64,000 bases of DNA. Origin: Hyphomicrobium sp. GTDB lineage: Bacteria; Pseudomonadota; Alphaproteobacteria; Rhizobiales; Hyphomicrobiaceae. A program made the position numbers and the translations under genes. The stretch covers positions 36,411-100,410 of the forward strand of contig RXJH01000002.1 in assembly GCA_003987725.1 (NCBI GenBank). The letters are read 5' to 3'. The notes beneath the pieces were generated by a model. It was not told where the DNA came from. It saw only the letters and a list, made by a program, of their open reading frames with translations, and ran no database searches. Below are positions 36,914 to 45,495 of the stretch, piece by piece. Positions within the stretch are counted from its first letter, which is position 1. Each line of letters opens with the position of its first letter.

Positions 36914-37660
36914 TTCCGATATCAGCCAACCCTTGCGGTACGTACGTGCGGCTCCACGCGCTCTCACAAGCGCCCCCAATAGCCGGTCCCGAAGAGCTAT
37001 GGGACGATTGTGGCAGATTTTCCACGCGGACCACGGCTCCGTGTGACTTTCCCGTCAACGATTATTCGGTCGACAGGCTCATTCTCATCTGGCACATAAC
37101 CCGCTCGCGAAGCTAATGCCAAAATCGGATTTTCCCTTTTCTCTATAATAGACTAACGTCATTTTTGGCAATGCTTTAAACCCGAATCACCCCCGATTCG
37201 CTGATGCAATCAACACACAGTCAAAAACTGTTTTGGGGATACTCTTGGCGTACCCAAAGCGGTCCGCTAATGAGAGCATATATATAAGGTCGCAAACCGT
37301 ATAATTCTTGTGCTCAACGCACACGTTGCAGCGATTTAAAATTGCAACCGTTTGCTCCCATAGGAAAATCAATTCGTCTTCAATTCGGCTACCACGTGAC
37401 CGTCGTGTGGCAACATCAGCGCTCGTTGCCATTCTGTCACAAGGCCGGGCGATTCAACTGTCCACATGGCTAATCCCTATTTCCCGACCGGAACGGATCT
37501 GCCAATACATTCGCCTGAGCGGTAATTCGGGGGGAAGCCCGTAACCGCAGAAGACGGGTTTGAGGACGGTTAAGAATAAGCACTACGGAAAGAAGAGTGT
37601 TGGGCTGAACGGGTCTGTTCCGTCCTCATTCCTCAAGTCGAAGCAGACGGGAGCTAATTC
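36914..37660. promoter_or_regulatory. 747-bp AT-richer region upstream of the first porin
   Basis: Divergent region between opgG and the porins, clearly more AT-rich (about 37085-37560) than its surroundings. Seen: a TATAAT at 37144-37149, a TATATATAA run at about 37282-37290, and an inverted GTTGCA/TGCAAC pair at 37325-37330 and 37343-37348 around an AT-rich spacer. These suit a strong, regulated porin promoter with a long leader. One 81-codon minus-strand frame (37187-37432) is open but has no support as a gene. Confidence 0.45.
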
Positions 37661-38941
37661 ATGAACAAATATAGTCTGAGTGCGCTTATGGCGGCAGGCC
37701 TGGTTGCAGGTGGTCTGTCGGCCGGCAGTGCATCCGCAGCTGATCTCGGGGGCAACTGCTGCGCAGACCTCGAGGAGCGGATTGCAGAACTCGAAGCAAC
37801 GACGGCACGTAAGGGTAACCGCAAGGTCTCCCTCACGGTATCCGGCTGGGTTGGCCAGCAGGTTATGTTCTGGGATGACGGTCACGAGTCGAACACCTAC
37901 GTCACCGACCTCGGCTCAACGCTCGCCAGCCACGTGAAGTTCACGGGCCAGGCGACGATCATGCCGGGCTGGACGGCAGGTTATGTTCTGCAGCTCGAAG
38001 CCGTCGGCTCTGACAGCCTGACGACCAACCAGAACCGGGCCGATGGTCCGAACGCTCTGGTTGGTTCGGTCAACGGCGTCAGCACCTTGCAGTCGTTCTG
38101 GTTCATCAAGAGCGATCAGCTGGGTAAGGTCTCGGTTGGTAAGCAGTCGGACGCTGCTGACAACGCAGCAATCCTCGTTGACGGTTCGGGCTCGCTCGTT
38201 CCGGCTAACTGGGTGGCCTTCGACGTCAACAGCTTCTTCATCCGTGAATCGAACGGCGGGTTGACGAACTCGACCTGGGGCGGTGCGTATTGCCAATCCT
38301 TCGGCGGTGCTTGGGGTGACTGCGCGGGCCTTCCCCGCAACGTCGTTCGCTACGACTCACCGACGTTCGGCGGCTTCTCCGTGTCGGCATCCTGGGGTGA
38401 AGATGATATCTGGGCTGTCACCACGCGTTACGCTGGCGAATGGGCTGACTTCAAGGTCGCCGGTGTAGCATCGTACACCGAAAGCACCGACGAAAACCTG
38501 AACTTTGGTTTTAGCGGTGTTACTCAGCGGTACTTCCAGGCTGGTGCATACGTCGAACACGTTCCGACGGGCCTCTTCGCTTACGGCGCCTATGGTCACG
38601 ACGATTATGACGGCAACGGCCTCGGACAGTCGGAAACCTACTACCTGAAGGGCGGTATCCGTCAGCGTTGGAACCCCTTGGGCCACACTGTTCTCTACGG
38701 TGAGTACGAGCACATCAAGGGTAGCCAAGCATTCGCTCAATCGGGTGCCGGAAGCATCCTCGGCATCGCCCCTGGTAATGAAGACGCCACCAAAGTCTGG
38801 GGTCTCGGCGTTGTCCAGGAGATCGACGCGGCTGCGATGTCGATGTGGGTCAAGTATCGTCACCTGGACTATGACGATAACTCCGGCCGTAGCTTCGACA
38901 GCTTCCAGTACGTCGGTGTCGGCGCTCTGATCAACTACTGA
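37661..38941 (+). CDS. Outer-membrane porin (alphaproteobacterial Porin_2 type), copy 1
   Basis: 426 residues. Signal peptide 1-27 (cleavage at Ala-Ser-Ala-Ala). The mature start GGNCCADLEERIAELEATTA contains a Cys pair and a short heptad helix, likely a trimer coiled coil, followed by KVSLTVSGWVGQQV that opens a 16-stranded barrel. The protein ends in GVGALINY, an aromatic C-terminus typical of barrels. A strong terminator follows 28 bp after the stop, so it is transcribed alone. It is a tandem duplicate of the gene at 39331. Confidence 0.93.
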   Translation: MNKYSLSALMAAGLVAGGLSAGSASAADLGGNCCADLEERIAELEATTARKGNRKVSLTVSGWVGQQVMFWDDGHESNTYVTDLGSTLASHVKFTGQATIMPGWTAGYVLQLEAVGSDSLTTNQNRADGPNALVGSVNGVSTLQSFWFIKSDQLGKVSVGKQSDAADNAAILVDGSGSLVPANWVAFDVNSFFIRESNGGLTNSTWGGAYCQSFGGAWGDCAGLPRNVVRYDSPTFGGFSVSASWGEDDIWAVTTRYAGEWADFKVAGVASYTESTDENLNFGFSGVTQRYFQAGAYVEHVPTGLFAYGAYGHDDYDGNGLGQSETYYLKGGIRQRWNPLGHTVLYGEYEHIKGSQAFAQSGAGSILGIAPGNEDATKVWGLGVVQEIDAAAMSMWVKYRHLDYDDNSGRSFDSFQYVGVGALINY

Positions 38942-39330
38942 TCCGGCCCACCTGAACTCGAAAATACGAAGGCCGCCCAATTTGGGCGGCCTTTTTTCGT
39001 GTTTCACGAATTCGTCGCCGTTGCCGACGGGCAACAATAAAGTGTTTCGATTTGGTTGTTACGCGCTTTCATAACAACCTGTTTTCGAATTCATATTTTC
39101 GTTCGCACTCGGACAATTCAATTAAATGAGCTTTTCCTGCACCGCTCAGGAATAAATATGCGAACTGCGAACCTGAATTGTTGCGAACGTACGAATCACT
39201 AATCTCCCCCCTCAAGCGGCGAAGTCACTTGCCAGGTGTTCAGCCTCAGGCTGCTCCCGAAAGTGGCCACTACGGCGAACGCCGAAGTACCGCGTTCAGG
39301 ATAGAAGTGCTGAAGACGGGAGAGAGCAGA
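38942..39330. other. 389-bp region between the porin genes
   Basis: Holds the terminator of copy 1 and then an AT-rich stretch (39010-39180) that presumably carries the promoter of copy 2. A longer open frame starting at 39178 precedes the signal peptide of copy 2 but does not look like protein. No RNA gene recognised. Confidence 0.4.
38966..38997 (+). terminator. Terminator of porin copy 1
   Basis: GGCCGCCC (38971-38978) pairs with GGGCGGCC (38984-38991) around AATTT and is followed by six T. Confidence 0.92.
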
Positions 39331-40656
39331 ATGACGAAATTTAGGGTAGGCGCTCTGGTCGCTGCAGGCGTCCTCGCTGGCGGGTTAGCCACGAGCGCCT
39401 CTGCTGCGGACCTCGGCGGCAACTGCTGTGCAGACCTCGAGGAACGAATTGCAGAATTGGAAGCAACCACCGCGCGCAAAGGCAACAGGAAGGTCTCGCT
39501 CACGGTCTCTGGCTGGGTGGGCCAGCAGGTCATGTGGTGGGACGACGGCCGTGAGTCGAACACCTACGTTACCGACCTCGGTTCGACGATCGCCAGCCAC
39601 GTGAAGTTCACGGGCCAGGCGACGATTCTGCCGGGCTGGTACGCGGGTTACGTTCTGCACCTCGAAGCCACCGGCTCGGACAGTTTGACGACCAGCCAGA
39701 ATGTCGTCGATGGCCCGAATGCGATTTTGGTGCCACACACGGTCAACGGCGTCAGCACCTTGCAGTCGTTCTGGTTCATCAAGAGCGATCAGCTGGGCAA
39801 GGTCTCAATCGGCAAAGAATCGGACGCAGCTGACAACGCGGCCATCCTGGTCGACGGTTCGGGCTCGCTCGTTCCCGCTAACTGGGTGGCATTCGATGTC
39901 AACAGCTTCTTCATCCGCGAAAAGGGTACGGGCAATCTCTCGCCCGCAGTCTGGGGAGGCAATTATTGCCAGAGCTGGGGCGGTGCGTGGGGTGACTGCG
40001 CGGGTATTCCTCGCAACTCAGTCCGCTATGACTCACCCACATTCGGCGGTTTCTCCGTGTCGGCATCCTGGGGTGAAGATGATCTCTGGGCCGTCACGAC
40101 TCGCTACGCTGGCGAATGGCACGACTTCAAGGTGGCCGCTGTCGCTTCGTACACACAAAGTAACGACGAGAACTGCTGCAACACGGCAAGTGGCTTCGTA
40201 ATTACCAACAACACGCAGCAGTACTTCCAGGCCGCGGGCTACATCGAGCATGTCCCGACCGGTCTCTGGATGTACGGCGCCTACGGCCATGACGACTACG
40301 ATGATCCGACCAACTTGACCGATAGCAGAGGCCAATCCGAGACCTGGTATCTGAAGGGTGGTATCCGTCAGCGCTGGAACCCGCTGGGTCACACAGTCCT
40401 CTACGGCGAGTATGAGCACGTCCATGGTGAAGGCGTCTTCGCCGAGTCGGGAGTTGATGGCTTCGCAGCCAACGGCGACTTCAGCGCTGCCAACAGAGAC
40501 ACCACCAAGATCTGGGGCCTTGGTGTTGTCCAGGAGATCGACGCTGCAGCGATGTCGGTATGGCTCAAGTATCGTCATCTCGAATACGACGACAACTCCG
40601 GCATACAGTTCGACGACTTCCAGTACTTCTCATTCGGCGGCCTGATCAACTACTGA
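39331..40656 (+). CDS. Outer-membrane porin (Porin_2 type), copy 2
   Basis: 441 residues from the ATG at 39331, behind GGGAGAGAG. Signal peptide 1-25 (cleavage at Ser-Ala-Ser-Ala-Ala). From the mature start the first 43 residues are identical to copy 1, including the NCC pair and coiled-coil segment. Later loops differ and carry small insertions (around the NENCC segment and DPTNLTDSRG). The C-terminus is FGGLINY. Loop divergence on an identical frame suggests two pores with different permeability, regulated separately because each has its own terminator. Confidence 0.93.
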   Translation: MTKFRVGALVAAGVLAGGLATSASAADLGGNCCADLEERIAELEATTARKGNRKVSLTVSGWVGQQVMWWDDGRESNTYVTDLGSTIASHVKFTGQATILPGWYAGYVLHLEATGSDSLTTSQNVVDGPNAILVPHTVNGVSTLQSFWFIKSDQLGKVSIGKESDAADNAAILVDGSGSLVPANWVAFDVNSFFIREKGTGNLSPAVWGGNYCQSWGGAWGDCAGIPRNSVRYDSPTFGGFSVSASWGEDDLWAVTTRYAGEWHDFKVAAVASYTQSNDENCCNTASGFVITNNTQQYFQAAGYIEHVPTGLWMYGAYGHDDYDDPTNLTDSRGQSETWYLKGGIRQRWNPLGHTVLYGEYEHVHGEGVFAESGVDGFAANGDFSAANRDTTKIWGLGVVQEIDAAAMSVWLKYRHLEYDDNSGIQFDDFQYFSFGGLINY

Positions 40657-40679
40657 TCTGGTTTCGATAACCGAACAGC

Positions 40680-40705
40680 GTGAAGCCGCCCAATTGGCGG
40701 CTTCA
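40680..40705 (+). terminator. Terminator of porin copy 2
   Basis: GAAGCCGCC (40682-40690) pairs with GGCGGCTTC (40695-40703) around a short loop; moderate T content follows. Confidence 0.75.
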
Positions 40706-40778
40706 TTGCGTTTTCCGGCCCGATCGCAGGCACTAGGGCCGCATTGTCCCGGCGCCACAAAGTGCTTAACTTTCACGC

Positions 40779-41954
40779 ATGTTCGAGACGTTTTTCACCG
40801 AGCTTCGCTCGGCCAAACTGCCGGTGACTCTAAAAGAATACCTGACGCTGCTCGAAGCCGTCGGCGCCGGAGTCGCGGGCAGCCGCGTCGAAGACTTCTA
40901 CTACCTTGCCCGCGCCACGCTCATCAAGGATGAGCGAAACCTCGATCGTTTCGATCAGATCTTCGCGCATGTCTTCAAAGGCATCGACCTTCTGCCCGAA
41001 GCGATAGAGGCCGAAATCCCCGAGGAATGGCTTCGCCGGATCAGCACGCTCCACCTCTCCGAAGAGGACAAGAAGAAGATCGAAGCACTCGGCGGCTGGG
41101 ACAAAATCATGGAGGAGCTGAAGAAGCGCCTCGCCGAACAGAAGGAGCGTCATCAAGGCGGCAACAAATGGATCGGCACCGGTGGCACCTCGCCTTACGG
41201 GGCGTACGGATATAATCCTGCCGGCATTCGCATCGGCCAACACGAGAGCCGGCATCGCCGCGCCATCAAGGTTTGGGACAAGCGCGAATTCAAGGATCTC
41301 GCAGGCACGGCCGAAATCGGTACACGCACCATCAAGGTCGCGCTTCGGCGCTTACGGCAATTCGCACGTTCCGGCGCCGCCTCTGAGCTCGATCTCGACA
41401 GCACGATCCGCGGCACCGCCGAGAAAGGCTATCTCGACGTTCGACTCCGCCCCGAGCGGCACAATGCCGTAAAACTTCTGATGTTCTTCGACATCGGCGG
41501 CTCGATGGACGATCATATCCGTGAGGTCGAAGACCTGTTCTCCGCAGCACGCGCCGAGTTCAAGCATCTCGAATACTACTACTTCCACAATTGCATCTAC
41601 GAAGGCGTGTGGAAGGAGAACGCCCGCCGCTACACGAACAAGATCGATACGTGGCAGGTGCTTCATACCTACCCGGCCGACTACAAAGTCATTTTCATTG
41701 GCGATGCCTCGATGAGCCCCTATGAAATTACCGTCGCCGGCGGCTCGGTCGAACACATGAACGAGGAGCCCGGCGCCGTCTGGCTCAAACGCGTGACCGA
41801 CGTCTATAAGCACGCCATTTGGCTCAATCCCGTCGACGAGCGGCATTGGGATTGGACACCCTCCATCGGCATCGTCCGCCAGCTTCTCGGCGGCCGCATG
41901 TATCCACTGACGCTTGATGGTCTCGACGCCGGAATGCGCACATTGATGCGTTGA
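40779..41954 (+). CDS. CoxE-type von Willebrand factor A domain protein
   Basis: 391 residues, soluble. N-terminal helical domain (1-125, ending in the charged helix KIMEELKKRLAEQKERH), a Gly-rich linker, then a VWA domain from about 215 whose metal site reads DIGGSMD at 238-244 instead of the standard DxSxS. The second half has EYYYFHNCIYEGVW and VIFIGDASMSPYE. CoxE-like proteins usually act with a MoxR-type AAA ATPase to activate metalloenzymes; none is encoded nearby, so the partner must lie elsewhere. Confidence 0.88.
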   Translation: MFETFFTELRSAKLPVTLKEYLTLLEAVGAGVAGSRVEDFYYLARATLIKDERNLDRFDQIFAHVFKGIDLLPEAIEAEIPEEWLRRISTLHLSEEDKKKIEALGGWDKIMEELKKRLAEQKERHQGGNKWIGTGGTSPYGAYGYNPAGIRIGQHESRHRRAIKVWDKREFKDLAGTAEIGTRTIKVALRRLRQFARSGAASELDLDSTIRGTAEKGYLDVRLRPERHNAVKLLMFFDIGGSMDDHIREVEDLFSAARAEFKHLEYYYFHNCIYEGVWKENARRYTNKIDTWQVLHTYPADYKVIFIGDASMSPYEITVAGGSVEHMNEEPGAVWLKRVTDVYKHAIWLNPVDERHWDWTPSIGIVRQLLGGRMYPLTLDGLDAGMRTLMR

Positions 41955-42119
41955 AATCGTCGTTCCGACGCACTTCAGTGGGTAAGATAACGGGAATACC
42001 TGTCGAGTTGCGCCACAAACCGTTAGGCTCCGATTGTGGCAAACGCGATTCTAAGGATTGACCTTGAGCCTTGCCTGAGACAATGAAGTGAGAAATCAAG
42101 GGGTGGGGGGATCATCCCA

Positions 42120-42650
42120 ATGAATGACTCTAAGATCTTGAAGATCTTGCTGGTGGGGATTTCCGCTGCTGCGCTCGGCGGTTGCGGAGCATCGCTGCCA
42201 AGCCTGCCGACGACCGGCTCGCTCCTTGGCGGCCAATCTAAAGCCGCACAGGCAAACGCCAATCCGAACGACCCGCTCGCCCGCACGATGGACGTCGCAG
42301 CAACGTCCGCGCGCGCCATCAAGTGCGGCTATAACTTCGATCCCGTTAAGCTCAAGGGCCAATTCATCGCGTCCGAAACGGCGGCGAATCCCGCCGACGG
42401 CGCAAAACTTTCGCAAATCTACGACACGGCATTCAACGGCGTTTCGAAAGCCCTGACCGAAAAGGGCGCCGACTATTGCACCCCGCTGAAAGTCGCGAAG
42501 ATCAAGCTCGCACTGACCCGCCATCTCAATGGCGATTACACGCCATCGCCTCCCGAACCTCCCGAAGACGGCGGCGGGCTCCTCAGCGGCTGGGGTAGCG
42601 GATCGACGAGCTCCGAGGGCGTTAACTCCAAGGCAGTCTTCGAGAACTGA
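42120..42650 (+). CDS. Putative lipoprotein
   Basis: 176 residues with a lipoprotein signal: basic start, hydrophobic 7-18, lipobox LGGC with Cys22. The mature part has two cysteines (about 69 and 120) and a Pro-rich linker near 142-150, then a Gly/Ser tail. No family recognised. Short gap (49 bp) to the next membrane-protein gene on the same strand suggests an operon. Confidence 0.65.
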   Translation: MNDSKILKILLVGISAAALGGCGASLPSLPTTGSLLGGQSKAAQANANPNDPLARTMDVAATSARAIKCGYNFDPVKLKGQFIASETAANPADGAKLSQIYDTAFNGVSKALTEKGADYCTPLKVAKIKLALTRHLNGDYTPSPPEPPEDGGGLLSGWGSGSTSSEGVNSKAVFEN

Positions 42651-42699
42651 CGCGGGGCCACACCTGCATTGATTTCTCGCGCTTCGCCGGAACGCACGC

Positions 42700-43065
42700 G
42701 TGCAGCAGATCCTCTGGACCGAAATAGTCATCAAGGCCGTCGCTGGTCTCGTGCTTCTGCTTGTGCCGCTCTCGGCGCTCGCCATCGCCGGGCTGGCTCG
42801 CCCGCCAACGGGCCTATGGCCTCGTCTCTCCGGCGCGCTTTTGCTGGCGATCGTGGCGAGCATCTGGATCGGGATGCGGTATCCTGCAAGTCGAGGATCG
42901 GTCGGACCGGCGGCGCTCGTCCCGCTCAACCTATTTCCCGCTGCGGTGCTGATCGCAGCGCTGGTCATGGGAACGGCGGCGCCCACACGTCGCGGCAAAC
43001 TCGTCCTGGGATTGAGCGCAATCACGCTGACATTGCTGGCTTTTCTCGAAATCGCCCACGCTTGA
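42700..43065 (+). CDS. Small four-helix membrane protein
   Basis: 121 residues starting at GTG (42700). Four hydrophobic segments are visible: about 8-30, 42-60, 70-88 and 96-116. No motif recognised. Convergent with the ferredoxin reductase gene (54-bp gap). Confidence 0.5.
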   Translation: MQQILWTEIVIKAVAGLVLLLVPLSALAIAGLARPPTGLWPRLSGALLLAIVASIWIGMRYPASRGSVGPAALVPLNLFPAAVLIAALVMGTAAPTRRGKLVLGLSAITLTLLAFLEIAHA

Positions 43066-43119
43066 GCGGATCTCTCGGAAGCTCAACGAAATCCGCGTCA
43101 TCCTCGGCGGCGTGATGCG

Positions 43120-44214
<1,095 letters not shown>

Positions 44215-44233
44215 TCACTTGCTGCCAATGAAT

Positions 44234-44554
44234 TCAGAACTGCTTCGCCGGCACACGAACGACGAGTCCGTCGAGAGCGTCCGTGATCTTGATCTGGCAG
44301 CAGAGCCTGCTGCCTTCGCGGACATCGAACGCGAAATCCAGCATGTCCTCTTCCATGTCGGCAGCCTTGCCCGTCTTGTCGCGCCAGGCTTCATCCACAT
44401 ACACATGGCAGGTCGCGCAGGCGCAGGCGCCGCCGCATTCCGCCTCAATGCCCGCGATGTCGTTAAGCTTAGCAGCTTCCATGACAGTGAGACCGTTTTC
44501 CGCTTCCACCGTCTGACTTTCGCCGTCGGGTTGGATGAACGTTATTTTCGTCAT
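44234..44554 (-). CDS. Adrenodoxin-type 2Fe-2S ferredoxin
   Basis: 106 residues from the ATG at 44554. Cluster ligands Cys40, Cys46 and Cys49 (CGGACACATC, the C-x5-C-x2-C pattern) and Cys86 in RLCCQIK. Acidic overall, as in ferredoxins that serve P450s, mono-oxygenases or Fe-S biogenesis. Co-transcribed with the reductase, which would pass electrons from NAD(P)H to it. Terminal acceptor not encoded here. Confidence 0.92.
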   Translation of the reverse strand: MTKITFIQPDGESQTVEAENGLTVMEAAKLNDIAGIEAECGGACACATCHVYVDEAWRDKTGKAADMEEDMLDFAFDVREGSRLCCQIKITDALDGLVVRVPAKQF

Positions 44555-44714
44555 GGTTGCGTACACGTCCTTGAGGCTGAAAACGCCGCTCTTGAGCGGC
44601 TCAGAGCGAAAGGGATGATTAAGTTAGCGGGCACACTTAGAGGGACACCGCCGGTATTTCAAGCCGAACGGGCGCGCGCGTCCCTGCGACGCGCAAATGC
44701 TGTGGCCGCGGCGC

Positions 44715-45119
44715 TTAGCCCAGCTTGTTGGCCAGCTTATTGGATTGATGGAAGAACGTGAGCGCCTCGGAAGCCGCCGCTTCCAGTTTGGCAACCGCAT
44801 CCGGGCAGGCCTCGGCCTCGGGTCCGCGCAGCGCCTCGGCTTCCTGCGCCAGGCTCGCGATGCGCCATGCCCCGACTGCCCGGCTCGATCCCTTGAGCGT
44901 ATGCGCCGCTATCTTCCAATCACGTTCGGTTGCAGCCGTGCGCAGGGCAGCCAACGTCTCGGGAAGCTGTGCGAGGAAAAGCCGAAGAACCTCGTCTTCC
45001 AGTGCCTTATCCCCAAGCGTGTAACGCCGCAAATGGGCGAGATCGATCGGCAATTCATTCGCGCCGTTCTGGTTTTCGGGGGACTGGATATCGAACGACT
45101 GGGCCCTTGGGGCATCCAT
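44715..45119 (-). CDS. Stand-alone Hpt phosphotransfer protein
   Basis: 134 residues from the ATG at 45119; the open frame continues to 45335 but the added part is not protein-like. A single HPt four-helix domain fills residues about 25-130, with the phospho-acceptor His73 in HTLKGSSR followed by GAWRIASL. Such proteins relay phosphate between hybrid histidine kinases and response regulators. No kinase or regulator is adjacent; the gene is divergent from the TipN-like gene. Confidence 0.82.
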   Translation of the reverse strand: MDAPRAQSFDIQSPENQNGANELPIDLAHLRRYTLGDKALEDEVLRLFLAQLPETLAALRTAATERDWKIAAHTLKGSSRAVGAWRIASLAQEAEALRGPEAEACPDAVAKLEAAASEALTFFHQSNKLANKLG

Positions 45120-45495
45120 GCTTCGCACCTGAAACGCATATTGATCACTGCGGCCATAGCTTCGCCATGGCGGAACATTTGAACAATTATGGTCGCAAAA
45201 GCGCGATAACTCTGGGTAAAGGGGCCTCGCGTGTTTCAGCCATCCCCGTAAACCGCTACTTAACCTATTGGCGTGTGGCCGCAGGCAGCGGACGCGACAA
45301 CCTTGGCCGCAATCCGGCCGCATTCCGCGGTCCAACTCGCTAAGCCGTTAAGATGCATAAGCATTCTCTATGGTTATCCATGTGTTTCCATTTTGTAACC
45401 AAGTAAAAATCTTATAGGGTGCGAATGGGAGTTCCGGTGGGCCTGAAGCGCACGGGCTTGTGTCGCGTACCGGATCGAGTGGGGGGCATTGCGCA
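45120..45495. other. 376-bp divergent intergenic region
   Basis: Separates the Hpt gene (minus) from the large coiled-coil gene (plus). An AT-rich patch at about 45355-45415 with TTGTAA and CTTATAGGG may be the plus-strand promoter, but spacing is not canonical. No gene recognised. Confidence 0.35.

Noticed and set aside
37187-37432. 81-codon minus-strand frame in the AT-rich region
   Set aside because: No ribosome-binding site, no recognised domain and position inside a probable promoter region; a chance frame in AT-rich DNA is likely, though a decayed gene cannot be excluded.
42096-43025. 309-codon minus-strand frame across the lipoprotein and membrane-protein genes
   Set aside because: Low-complexity Arg/Ala translation. 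The plus-strand frames have a lipobox and membrane helices, which is better evidence.
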